Assembly (NCBI RefSeq): GCF_022581195.2
Contig: NC_061471.1
Location: 3,286,001 to 3,350,000 of the forward strand
DNA: 64,000 nucleotides
From: Helicoverpa zea
Taxonomy: Eukaryota > Arthropoda > Insecta > Lepidoptera > Noctuidae
Reading direction: 5' to 3'
Shown here: piece by piece, positions 13,112 to 23,679 of the stretch
Position numbering within the stretch: position 1 is the first letter of the stretch
Layout: each line of letters starts with the position of its first letter
Translations under genes and position numbers: made by a program
Notes under the pieces: model-generated
The model's input: the letters and a program-made list of their open reading frames with translations, nothing else
What the model was told of the DNA's origin: nothing
Databases searched by the model: none

Positions 13112-13307
13112 AATTTGCCGTTAATCGCCACGCTTGGCAGGCGGGTTGGCGATCGCAGTGAGGGTGTGCGGTACACGGAGGGCGCTGCTGCCCGACCTCC
13201 GGTTTGTCCCTAAGTCGCCTCTTACGACACCCACTGGATGATTTGGGGGAACTCAATTCTAAGCCGGCGTTCCACGGCGGTTTAGAATTTCATTATTCTA
13301 TTCTAAA

Positions 13308-13359
13308 CAGCTTCTATGACTTTTAAAAGGCCCTCTTGCTTGTAGTTTCTTACAGTCAT
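13308..13359 (-). pseudogene. psq relic of pogo-like copy 2, cut by RTE insertion
   Basis: From the ATG at 13359 about 17 codons align with the copy 1 relic at 6270, including the KVIEAV helix. The reading is then lost at the junction with the RTE block. It supports a shared coding ancestor for both transposon copies. Confidence 0.5.
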
Positions 13360-14295
13360 GATCTGATGATCAGACATGATGCAATCACTAGGTACATACA
13401 ATTTTAAATAAAAAAAATTTACTTAAGATTACTCTTTACCCATCAATATCGAATACGACAAGCAAAGAAGTGACAGCGCTGGAAGCTATGTCATCTTAGT
13501 TTTAAAACTGATTTTAATATTTTTTGCATCAAAACAGTTAGCTAGTTGAATGACATAACTTTTATACAGGCGAAGACACGTTAGGGAGACGCGGTACAAT
13601 ACGCGTGACGACATGCAGTTATTTCGAACAAAAAGCATAGTGTAAGAACAGTCAAGTCAAACACAGTTTTATCAACAATATTGTAGTCTAAACTTTAAAT
13701 ATGTTTGTCCTAGAGAGTTAACAATTGTGTAAAAGTCCCGATATTAGCTATTTATTCGCATTTTGTTCTGTAAAACACAAAATATCCTCATTATGACGAA
13801 TTTAGGTGCAACTATTAAGCATGTCCCAGTAGTCGTCATAATAATTCTAAAATTGACGAGTTTTGGGTCAAATGGGAGTTTTAAAGTACCAATAGATGTC
13901 ACCTGAAAAAAATATATCTTCTATGTTAAAAGTATTCCAAATTGCATATTACATCGTTAGCAAATAAACTTAACTATCCAATTAAACAAAGAAACATACC
14001 ACAGACACCACTGGAGTCATGTAAATCAAAACACAAAACCACGTGTTGAGCTTCACTTTTGACAGCTGAACTTCACGAAAAAACGATTTTTTTAATGCAC
14101 ACACGTTTCGACTAACATATCTCCGATACCATGACTGTTAAAACCCCATATTGTCATTTCAATTGTGCAATATGTTATCAACAATATGTTGACATATAAA
14201 CCGGCCCATTTTAAGTTCAATAGAAAAAATAAATAAAAGTTTTTAGATTAATTGACGACTATTGGGGCATGACGACTTCACCCGCGTTTACCTTA

Positions 14296-15257
14296 ATAGA
14301 ATGTGTCGCATGACGAGCATACTGCAGTCTCAGTCCAGCATGTTATATATTCCTCTTGCCTCGCACTCAGCTGACACAGTTCCATTTCATTGATATTCCG
14401 TACCTTTTGGCAATCTCAAATACAGATCTTGTGCTAGTATATTTTTGAGCTTTTCCGACTAAAGATGTTTGTGGATTATGGATCTTCAAATAGACATAAA
14501 AAATCGAGGAAAAAACGACCAGCAATAAACCCTTTTAACCTTTTGATTAGCCTTTTCTCAACATTTCAAGCCAGTTCCCAAAATAGAAAGTTCCAGTCAC
14601 AAAGAATTTGATGTGGAAACTTGACAACATTTGTGTCAGAGACAAATAAACTTGAGACTTTTCAGAAATCTGTTTACACGATAGAACGCACCATCAGCAG
14701 CTGTATTTCTACGGATTTGTTCTGAAAGTTGTTAAAATAAAACTTTGAAGTAAATTGCACTGCAGGGACTGAGCACGTTGTTTCTTTGTTTGCATAATTT
14801 GAAACTTGCATATATTCTCTAAAACATTCGGATACAAACATTTGGAAATGGAGTTAGTTTGAAGCATTACACACACACAAGCATTTTGCGGTGTTATGTA
14901 TATCTATGTAAGTAAGTATTTAAGTAGGTTTCACAATTTGTATAAAAACCGTGCAAAAGTGCACCACGGAAATAGTTATATTTAACTAGTTAGGTTCCAA
15001 AGAGACAGAACTACCTCAGGATAAATGGTGCAGTATGAATAACTAGGACTTGGTGGATTCAAATCCTCCTAAATTGTAGCTGAAGTGAGAAGATAAAGGT
15101 TTGCCGCAGAATGTCGTGACGGCGCGCAATAAATAACGTGTCTTCATGAAACTTGCAAACAAATGTGGGAAAACCCTGTAATGAATGGGGGACCCGCTGG
15201 GTATGTATGTGGAGTAAATTACATTGCTAGCATTTTAAAATTTAAATTGCCTCTCAA
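14296..15257. other. Unassigned noncoding
   Basis: No gene or element end recognised. The sequence is AT-rich with ordinary complexity. Confidence 0.5.
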
Positions 15258-15787
15258 TAGCCCGGTCAAAATAGACATTTGAAATAACAAAAATTCCCAC
15301 AGAGCTGATTTTTGGTGCAGAGCTAGATTTGATCATTATAAATAAAATACTAAAAGTCCCCATCGATCCCATGTGTGCGTCAAAAGTTATTCGAGGTCAA
15401 ATGTCAAAATTTTTGTTTTTTTGTGTTTTTTTTCGAAAACGGTAAGTTTTATCAAAAAAATACATCAGACCAAAATTGTAGATTATAAAATTTTCTACAA
15501 AAATGACATTAACAGTTTTCTCCTAAATGTTACCATTCCTGAGATATCGCGCTTCAAAGTATACTCCATACATGACATGCACACATTTCCACGCCACCTG
15601 TGAGGTAGTGTACTCTGCGCGTTTTTTTATCGTGGTTTCCCCTGTAGGCCTACTCCACCAGCTGTCATGACAATTTTAGGATAGTTTAAGGAAATAATTG
15701 CCGTCAAGTTCTAATATGATGTCATTATTGATATTAACTATTGGGTTAACTATTATTGTGATTGTTTTAGATTTATCAGATTCATAC

Positions 15788-16170
15788 AAAAACTCGTGGT
15801 GGCCTAGTGGGTAAAGAACCAACCTCTCAAGTATGAGTGGGTTCGATTCCAGGTCAGACAAGTACCAATGCAACTTTTCTAAGTTTGTATGTACTTTCTA
15901 AGCATATCTTGGACACCTATTACTGTGTTTCTGATGGCACGTTAAACTGTAGGTTCTGGCTGTCATTGAACATCCTTGGCAGTCGTTATGGGTAGTCAGA
16001 AGCCAGTAAGTCTGACACCAGTCTAACCAAGGGGTATTGGGTTGCCCGGGTAACTGGGTTAAGGGGGTCAGATAGGGCAGTCGCTCCTTGTAAAGCACTG
16101 GTACTTAGCTACATCCGGTTAAACTGGAAGCCGACCCCAACATAGTTGGGAAAAGGGCTCGGAGGATGAT
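15788..16170 (+). mobile_element. tRNA-derived SINE, full length
   Basis: The 5' head has an RNA polymerase III A box (TGGCCTAGTGG, 15800-15810) and B box (GTTCGATTCC, 15841-15850). The body is the same as in the copies at 61869-62253 and 47184-48440. It ends in GGCTCGGAGGATGAT and is flanked by the 7-bp duplication TTCATAC (15781-15787 and 16171-16177). It is inserted in the mariner relic and is therefore younger than that insertion. SINEs use LINE machinery for mobilisation; the partner LINE is not identifiable here. Confidence 0.85.
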
Positions 16171-16329
16171 TTCATACTACAATCATTTTTGCAATTGCAA
16201 AAAATAATGAAAAATGGAGTTTTTCTGGAGCAGGTGGGAGTAAAGTTTTAATAGGGTCCAGATATTATGAATCAATTTCCAACTCCAGTCTTCTGGATAA
16301 AAATGGAAATGTCGAAGGAAAATTAGCGT

Positions 16330-16770
16330 GCGATAATTTTCTACAACTTTAAAAGCGGATTGTCGCGACTTCAGCGGTTTAGTGATGCAGAACCATGCCT
16401 TAGGACTGCAGTACGCTGATATTTAGGATTTAAAAGTGGGCAATCTAGCCTTAGCGACAAGCCACGTGAAGGTAATTCAAAACCCGATATGACCCATGAT
16501 AGTATCGAGGCTATGCGGCAGTTAATTGTCGCAGACCAACATGTAACATACCGTGACATGGATCCGTGAGCATTACGATTGTTTTACATTCCCCAAAATT
16601 AAGGAGTCTCCGTAGTAAACGTTTCAGCACACCTGAAAAAGCTGTAGACTCATACAAATCGGCCTATTAGACTACCCCCACTTAAGAATGGAATAAATAT
16701 TTCAAGAACTGGGTTTAATGCATGCAAAAGTGCATTAAATATCGCGGAGAATTCTTAGAAAAACAATAAA
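16330..16770 (+). pseudogene. mariner transposase fragments
   Basis: A frame near 16420-16565 reads as the second helix-turn-helix region of a mariner transposase (FKSGQSSLSDKPREGNSKPD, then a run ending in VTYRDM). Near 16715-16772 another frame gives the typical C-terminus, CIKYRGEFLEKQ followed by a stop. The D,D34D catalytic centre between these is missing, and frames change several times. It is a dead, internally deleted transposase on the same strand as the left-to-right element. Confidence 0.7.
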
Positions 16771-17186
16771 TGGTATTAACCTATTAGATTGTCTATACTT
16801 ATTTCAAACGACACAACTTAAAGGCAGCCGTCGTATATACGTGGCTTATATGTGCATATCATGTGTAGTGTGACTCTTTGAAGCGCGATATCTCAGGAAT
16901 GGTAAGATTTAGGAGAAAACTGTTAATGCCATTTTTGTAGAAAATTTAAAGATCTACAACTTTGATCTGATGTCTTTTTTTGATAAAACTTACCGTTTTC
17001 GAAAAAAAATCAAAAAACCTAAAATTTTGACATTTAACCTCGAATAACTGTTGACGCACACTTGGGATCGATGGGGACTTTTAGTATTTTATTCATAATT
17101 ATCAAATCTAGCTGTCCACCAAAAATCAGCTTTGTGGGAATTTTTGTTATTTGACCACTACGTCTATGTCTATTTTGACCGGGCTA

Positions 17187-18149
17187 CAAGGTCATAAGTT
17201 CAAATGGTTTTAGGTATACAGGTCGGTAATAAATAACTTTATGGTAATAACAATCGTTACTAAGCGTTATTATTCTCTTACCTAGCACATGACATATTCA
17301 ATTATTTAAATATTGTTCAAGGTGAAAGCCTCCTCAATATCATGTAAATTACACAATATCCGCCGATGTGCCGCAGGGTGCGCGCGTGACGTCACACGTC
17401 GCTCAGCTGTTCAATAAGACGTGACGAGAGAGCCGGTGAAACGAGAACTGGAACAAGATATTAGGCGTTTTATAAGAAATTGTCAATTGAGTCAGTTTAT
17501 TTGAAGGATTGTTTATACTTAGGTACAACGTAATGGGACGATAGCTGATATTCTTTTAATGTAATCAATGTATCAATCGTTCGCACATTTGCTGACATTC
17601 CTAGTAAAAATAAATAACGTTTTAGAGCTTCCTTTTCGCGAATCTACCTTTGAACGCCCATTCTACCAGGACTTCAAAGCATCAAAGAGTATTTCTAATG
17701 TAGGGTAACCTTGCTGCGGGAAATGTGAAATCAAAAACATGTTGAAAGCTGTGAGCATATCTGTCAGTTGCACGCGTGTTGATATCATCGGCGATGAGTG
17801 AACATGTTAATGAGACGTGACTCCTACACGACTATTTGCAATATTTTTTTAAGAACATTATAAGGTTAGGTATTATTGCTATTGATAAATGATCAAATAA
17901 TTTACATTAGATCATTACCATACCGTATCAGAAACATCTATATACCGTACGCATTTTATGTATTTTTTACGGTTTGTATTACTTAAAAACAAAAACAATT
18001 CCATCAAATGCAAAAAAAATCCTGGGAAAATAAATTCAAAGGTAGGTACACACGCAAGGAGAAACCTCCCGCGCCTCATCGAGACCATCCCCGCGCGGAC
18101 CAGCTCGCTAGTTTCTAAATCTAGAATAGATTTCTAAAATAATGATCAT
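17187..18149. other. Unassigned noncoding
   Basis: Nothing recognised. A short GC-richer patch near 17360-17440 holds a TGACGTCA palindrome but no element boundary. Confidence 0.5.
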
Positions 18150-18700
18150 ACCAGAGGCAGCATTAGCTTAGACTTGCACTATCCAAACTAATGCCGCCTT
18201 TAACAGCCTTTCTAGGAATTATCGACCTTATACACTTCAAAATTAGAATTCATTTCGCATCAAAAGAAACTGAACTTATGCCTTTCTTGAAAATCGCTTT
18301 AAATATCTATTTATCTCTGTCTTATTTATGTATCTATTCCGCTCATTTCGAGCGTGACGTCATTGACATGTCATTTGTTTCTTTAAACATTTATTTATCT
18401 ACTCTTTCTTACCTAATCAAGCTATCTCTTTCATTTCGTGCATGACGTCATTGACGTGTCATTTGTTTCTTTGAACATTTTTTTACTCTTTTTTACATAA
18501 TCAAGCTATCTCTTTCATTTCGTGCGTGACGTCATTGACGTGTCATTTGTTCCTTTGAACATTTTTTTACTCTTTTTTACATAATCAAGCTATCGCTTTC
18601 ATTTCGTGTGTGACGTCATTGGCGTGTGTTTTGTTTCGATTTAAACATTGTTTATTTACCTACACTGTGTCTTGCAAAAATCTATCTCTTTACATTTTGC
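18150..18700 (-). repeat. Interspersed repeat family with 84-bp units, copy A
   Basis: The copy begins near the GCAGCATTAGCTTAGAC word at 18157 and runs through 84-bp tandem units (18345-18660). In reverse orientation it matches copies B (32371-33680) and C (58640-59060), sharing the GGCGGCACTAGTTTGG block and the TTTCGTGCGTGACGTCATTG unit core. It is probably a nonautonomous element; its ends and class could not be fixed from three copies. Confidence 0.6.
18345..18660. repeat. 84-bp tandem repeat with TGACGTCA in each unit
   Basis: Units begin with ATTTCG at 18345, 18433, 18517 and 18601, a spacing of 88, 84 and 84 bp. Each unit has the palindrome TGACGTCA (18355, 18443, 18527 and 18611), followed by a GTCATTTGTTTCTTTGAACA-type stretch and CAAGCTATCTCTTTC. 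Later units are nearly identical, which suggests recent tandem amplification. TGACGTCA is the consensus CREB/ATF site, but regulatory function is only a possibility. Confidence 0.9.
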
Positions 18701-21279
18701 GTCCGCGGAATTTAAAAATATTTTGGGAAATAGCAGCATATTTTAGTATTCATTTTTATTTACTAAATATAATTTTAATTCTAGGTAAGTGTAGCGACAA
18801 ATCAGTGAAATGTCTTTTAATAAATTTTAAAATTGGAACACCAGCTCGAATTTTGAATGTCGAATATTGTTAATGTTCGGCATGAGGTCAATGACCAGTT
18901 TTGTGTTTGGGTTTATAAGTTAGAATATTTGCAAGCTTACTTAATATTTTTCATTATTAAGGTATACTTACAATTATACAGGTAGAAAATTATATTGTTA
19001 CGATTACAATTCTTGGAATCTCAATTCTAAGAATCAATAGGTATAGAATAAAATGATTTTTCTCCGTGATTTTATATTTTTGTAGAATTTAGTACCTAAG
19101 AATTTTTTTAATCTTGTTTTCATAAGTGTATAAAAGGTAACAATAAAAAATGTAGTACAATCCTTGTTATAGAGGATTTAGTACTTCTATTATATTCACA
19201 ACAATACAAAACTTACATTTTCACTGTGAAATAAAATTGTAGGCTGATATACATAAGTAGCCTTGTTATAAAACCCCGAGGAGAATTTCAATAAAAAACC
19301 AAGGCTCGCGTCCTATTGATTTAACTCGTCCACAATGGTTGCCTTTGTTACCAGCTAACTGAATTCTAAGATAAGATACGATGAAATTATCTTGAATTGG
19401 AATAAAAATTAAACCAATATAAAATATTATTCTCGTACGAAAAATAAAGGCCTACGACTTCTCTAGAAAAAATGGAAAATAAAATACATTTTCATATTGT
19501 ACCTATATTCTTAACTTGGCGCATGAGGCTGAACAGGATGCATCACAATGAACATCCGCCTGCAGGTTACTGCGATGAGCCTTTCCGCCAAACACAAAAG
19601 AAAAACCTGAGCATTCTGGCAAAAAGCCGCTTCAAAAATAAGAATTTACTAGCATTACATACACATATGCCTATACCATATATTTCTTTACGTTAATAAA
19701 ACTGACGAATATGCCTGCGGCAAGCTCCGTCACATATTGTTCATACTTATCTGAAGTTGGTAAGTATAAGTTGCGAAAAAAATATGAAAATGCTTGCGTA
19801 GTATGAGCTTTTACTCAATACTGCATAGAAGCTGTAATAATTTCTCTACAATGGTACCTGCGTATAACAATGAATAAGCATGAAGACACCAGTCACGCAG
19901 CAGTCTGTAAGTCTATCAGGCAATAAGCAGTAATTAGAATGACATATGCATGTGTGCGGAAACTTGCGATATCCGTCGCACGCGCCGCTGTCTCTGTGTG
20001 CGTGCACCACGGAGCATGTCACATGTTATGAGATACTACTGAAGCACTAATATTGTTAGCATTTCTAATCAAGAACCAAGCATTTGTAACAGTGCTAGAA
20101 AAGTAATTTATGTGATTCAAACTGATTAACAAAACTGTATGTAGATAATATAGCTTTAATTAGCAGATAAACCAGAGTGGGACCTAATTAAAGCACCAAT
20201 ACGAAGCCCATGAGGTTCAAATTGTGTTTTGCATGTAATTACAAATAACGAACAATACCGCGACCAAAAGATTGATTAATAACCACCTGTAACAAAGTTA
20301 CGAAGCCTCTAATGGCATACTTTTGCTGAATAGAATTCCTGGTAATAATTAACTAACATACCTAATTTAATTAAAGTCGTATTTATATTAACACACGGTT
20401 ATGTTGGTAATTAAAAACAGACAAGAAGACCTTTTACAGATATGATATGAATACAAAAGATATCTTCAATTAAAGGCGTTAAAGTTGTAATTGTTAATCA
20501 ATAGAAACAATAGAAATTCGTCAACTACTATTAATATCAAGGAGTGGAAACAAATACTGTTCCCTAGTATTAAGTACTCCTTGGTATTTGGCTCCTTATG
20601 ATAACGTACACTATACATACCTATGTACATATAATGTACTTACATAGTGGTCGGAGCTCACCACTCGTGCGCTCTTAGCGGCGTGTCGGCTCTCTCCACG
20701 AACACTGAGTATATTGTACACAAAGATGGGCACTAATATGTACACGGAATATATAACTACGGACAATATTCTGGTAAAGGACCTTCATGACCTAATTTTT
20801 ATACTCAGAGATGGACTGATATTAATAATCAGCATTCATAGAGTTAATGAGACATTTACTGAAATTTACCAAGACACTGAACAGCATTTTCTCTATGACA
20901 TGTAATTTCAAAAAGTCAGAAACACTGTGCTCATTTTGCCACCGCTTTCTGAGAGCTGATTTTATTTTTATAATTTTCTTATCCTTGTAGCTTATGAATG
21001 TAAATTGACGTATGGGATGGCGCATGCGCTTCCGTGGTGTAAATTTATCTGAGTCACGGCGATCTATCTTGAACACGAGGCTCTCGCTTACACCGACGCG
21101 AGAATTAAAATAAATGTTCTTCTACTACATAACCACGGAAGAAAAAACTATTTAAACTATAATAAAATGTGACTTATTATTCGGGGACTATTTTTGTAAT
21201 TATTGACATGTAAACTTATAAATTCGGTAGCTATTTATTTACGGTACGGAAATGGTGAATTTAATGAAGTATACTGATG
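18701..21279. other. Unassigned noncoding
   Basis: No element or gene recognised. Short open frames at 18610-18873, 19472-19696 and 20714-21076 have no motifs and overlap on both strands. Near 20640-20710 there is a slightly GC-richer patch without other signal. Confidence 0.5.
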
Positions 21280-21291
21280 ATATGATGAATA

Positions 21292-23179
21292 AGAATAAGA
21301 ATAATTTTTTTTAAGAATAAGAATAATTTATTTGCACAGAATATGAGTAGGTATACAAGATGACACAATAGTTAACAGAATCATCATATTCTACCTGGAA
21401 CAGGTGTACAAATTTATGATACAGACCGAATAAAGGTCCTGTTTTAATTGTAAAACACACATTATATAAACCTAATATATAAAAGTGAAATAAACGAAAG
21501 ATAGTGATTACAAAAGCAATTAAGAACATGAAATAAATTATTCAAAATTAAATGTACATATATATATATCAACATTACAAAGACTTATCTTTTAAAAATT
21601 CTGAGTAACTATAATAACATTTTTTTATCAATAGTTTTTTCAATTGTTTTTTAAATAAATTTACATTAAGATCCTTCAAGGAGCTTGGCAAACGATTAAA
21701 TATTATAGGTGCTGTACAAAATACGCTGTTATGCATAAGCGTCGTTTTGGACCCCCTCACACGTAATTTGGTCTTATCTCTTCTACTGCGATTATTCACA
21801 TCGCTTAATTTTTCAAAAAGATGTGCGTTGGACTTAATAAATACTGCACATTCAAAAATGTACAATGACGGCAGTGAAAGAATTTTATTTTGTATAAAAT
21901 ATGGTTTGCAAGATTCAGTGCTTTCCAGACCAAACATTGCTCTGATACACCTTTTTTGGGATTTAAAGACTGATTCTTTGTTTGTGGAATTACCCCAAAA
22001 AATTATACCGTAACGCAAAAGGGAGCCAGCTAACCCGTGGTAAGCAGTAATTAGTGCATTTGTATTAAGGACGGGTGCTATTTTATAAAGTGCGTAGACG
22101 GATTTATTAATTTTTTTATTAAGACCTTCAGTATGAGCCTTCCAATTTAGATTCTCGTCTATTATCAGGCCTAGATATTTAGATGTGCCGACTCGATTAA
22201 TTGGTTTATTTTTATAATGAATATTTAGATCATCTGGCTTTTTGCGTTGATTAAATAGCATTATTTTAGTTTTTTCTATGTTTATTTTAAGGTTATTACT
22301 GTCTAGCCATGTAACTATTGATTTTAGAGTATTATTTATATCACATTCGTAGTTGAGCTTATTAGTACAGTGGATGGTAACTGTGCTGTCATCAGCAAAT
22401 AATGACATATGATGACTTGTAATGTGTGGTAGATCATTAATATAGATTATAAATAGTAGGGGACCAAGTACACTTCCTTGTGGAACCCCATATAAAACTG
22501 TTCGATAATGTGAATTATATGTTATTTCTTTCTTAGTTTTAGGATCAACTCTAGAAATTGTTGTGTATTGTTTTCTATTTGTTAAATATGATTTAAATAG
22601 ATTTAGTATATTGCCTCTTATTCCATAGGCGTTTAATTTGTCAAGCAGAATAGCGTGATCTACGTAATCAAATGCCTGGGTCATGTCACAATATATGGAT
22701 GATACAGGTATTTTTTTATCCACACTTTGCATCACGTCATTTAGAAAATCATACAGCGCCATATTTATTGTTCTGTTCTTTCGAAATCCATTCTGATGTT
22801 TATTTATTATGTTAAATTTATCTAAGTATTTACACATTTCTCCATATATATATTTTTCTATAATTTTTGAGATTACCGGTACTAATGCTATAGGTCTGTA
22901 CGAATCCATTAAGATTTTATTGCCTCTTTTATATAACGGTTTCACAACAGCAATTTTTAAGTCTTGAGGAAATACACCTTCACTTATGCATAGGTTTATA
23001 ATGTAACTTAGATGTTCGCTGACGTTTTCACTGACAAATTTTAAAACTTTTGTGGATATTTCATCATAGCCAACACAAGCGGTATTTTTAAGAGATTGTA
23101 TTATTCTGTGTACATCTATATGAGTGCTAGGAGCCATGAACATGGAGTTGTTGTAAGTGGAAATGTTTGTCAAAGTCTA
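21292..23179 (-). mobile_element. 5'-truncated LINE (CR1/jockey-type) with target duplication
   Basis: The insertion is bounded by the 12-bp direct repeat ATATGATGAATA (21280-21291 and 23180-23191); a third copy of that word follows at 23192-23203. On the minus strand it starts just upstream of the reverse transcriptase, runs through an uninterrupted 532-codon frame, and ends in a tail of AAGAAT-type repeats (plus-strand 21292-21325). The endonuclease is missing, as expected of a 5' truncation. The unbroken frame points to a recent insertion. Confidence 0.85.
21575..23173 (-). CDS. LINE reverse transcriptase (partial polyprotein, frame intact)
   Basis: This 532-aa frame is an RNA-directed DNA polymerase of a non-LTR retrotransposon. 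Motifs in order: an opening GYDEISTKVLK block (motif 0), KPLYKRG, YRPIALVPVISKIIEK (about residue 92), NGFRKNRT, DMTQAFDYVDH (motif A), GVPQGSVLGPLLF (motif B), SLFADDSTV (catalytic motif C near residue 255), NIEKTKIMLFN, SKYLGLIIDENLNW, then the C-terminal RYGIIFWGNS and KCYYS blocks. The catalytic aspartates FADD are present. The N-terminal endonuclease and the first ORF are absent, so it cannot move by itself. The methionine at 23173 lies 6 bp inside the element edge and is probably fortuitous. Clade within CR1/jockey not settled. Confidence 0.85.
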   Translation of the reverse strand: MTNISTYNNSMFMAPSTHIDVHRIIQSLKNTACVGYDEISTKVLKFVSENVSEHLSYIINLCISEGVFPQDLKIAVVKPLYKRGNKILMDSYRPIALVPVISKIIEKYIYGEMCKYLDKFNIINKHQNGFRKNRTINMALYDFLNDVMQSVDKKIPVSSIYCDMTQAFDYVDHAILLDKLNAYGIRGNILNLFKSYLTNRKQYTTISRVDPKTKKEITYNSHYRTVLYGVPQGSVLGPLLFIIYINDLPHITSHHMSLFADDSTVTIHCTNKLNYECDINNTLKSIVTWLDSNNLKINIEKTKIMLFNQRKKPDDLNIHYKNKPINRVGTSKYLGLIIDENLNWKAHTEGLNKKINKSVYALYKIAPVLNTNALITAYHGLAGSLLRYGIIFWGNSTNKESVFKSQKRCIRAMFGLESTESCKPYFIQNKILSLPSLYIFECAVFIKSNAHLFEKLSDVNNRSRRDKTKLRVRGSKTTLMHNSVFCTAPIIFNRLPSSLKDLNVNLFKKQLKKLLIKKCYYSYSEFLKDKSL

Positions 23180-23203
23180 ATATGATGAATAATATGATGA
23201 ATA

Positions 23204-23679
23204 GTTCTATTTGCACTGATTGAGCTTTCAATTAATTTTGATTTTAGCAATTGACTGAGTTAATTAAATAAATAGATACCTAGATACTAATTCGAATATG
23301 AAATTTCAATTTATATTTTAACTCAAACATTTCTAAATAGTGTATACTGAAATCATTTTCTGTTACCATGCAGCAGGGAAAGATAGGTAGACTGGAACTA
23401 ATTGAAAACTCACAAGCTAAGTTTCCATTGACAATAGCAAAATTGTATCGTACTTGGTAATGACCCTATTTACATATACACAACACATACTCCGTGTCTA
23501 CATGCAGTGGTCGCGACTATACGCAACTGTACGCGACTGTATTACACTATTAGTGCTAGTGTCACATCTAAACACAATATTGTGTTGATAATATTTATAA
23601 TGCAAAATTATCAATATATGATTGCGAATAATTGTGGCACGTATTCTCTATTTCAACTGTTTGAAACAATGCTTCAAAT
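23204..23679. other. Unassigned noncoding
   Basis: Nothing recognised between the LINE flank and the start of the inverted duplication arm. Confidence 0.5.

Larger units (their letters stand above)
10985..13300 (-). mobile_element. RTE-clade LINE, internally deleted and frameshifted
   Basis: The minus strand reads from a 5' leader (about 13300-13110, GC-rich) through an N-terminal segment, an AP-type endonuclease and the end of a reverse transcriptase, to the lepidopteran RTE 3' tail seen on the plus strand as GGATGTCCACTGCTGAACAT near 11017. The reverse transcriptase segment before the FADD box is missing, so the element has an internal deletion of roughly the fingers and first palm motifs. 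Stops and frameshifts separate the remaining parts. It is inserted in the pogo-like copy 2. Exact ends and target duplication were not resolved. Confidence 0.8.
10344..14293 (-). mobile_element. pogo-like DNA transposon, copy 2, interrupted by RTE LINE
   Basis: The outer end CGTTTACCT is followed by TA (14294-14295), and the inner end AGGTAAACG is preceded by TA (10342-10343). The copy matches 5055-7474 in reverse orientation, including the ATG-bearing psq relic (13308-13359) and the repeated GACGACTATTGG and ACTCGTCAA subterminal words. About 2.3 kb of RTE-type LINE sequence interrupts it between roughly 10970 and 13300. Copies 1 and 2 differ by many substitutions and small indels, so both look old. 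Confidence 0.65.
15260..17184. mobile_element. mariner relic with about 300-bp terminal inverted repeats
   Basis: Both ends read GCCCGGTCAAAATAGACA inward and are flanked by TA (15258-15259 and 17185-17186), as expected for Tc1/mariner. The inverted repeats are long: about 15260-15590 pairs with about 16840-17184, far longer than the roughly 30 bp of classical mariner ends. The similarity includes the conspicuous GCGATATCTCAGGAATGG word in both arms. The interior holds a SINE (15788-16170) and mariner transposase remnants (16330-16770) lacking the catalytic core. It is an internally deleted element or a long-TIR derivative. Confidence 0.75.

Noticed and set aside
11066..13213. Plus-strand frames across the RTE element
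   Set aside because: They are antisense readings of the minus-strand endonuclease and reverse transcriptase relics.
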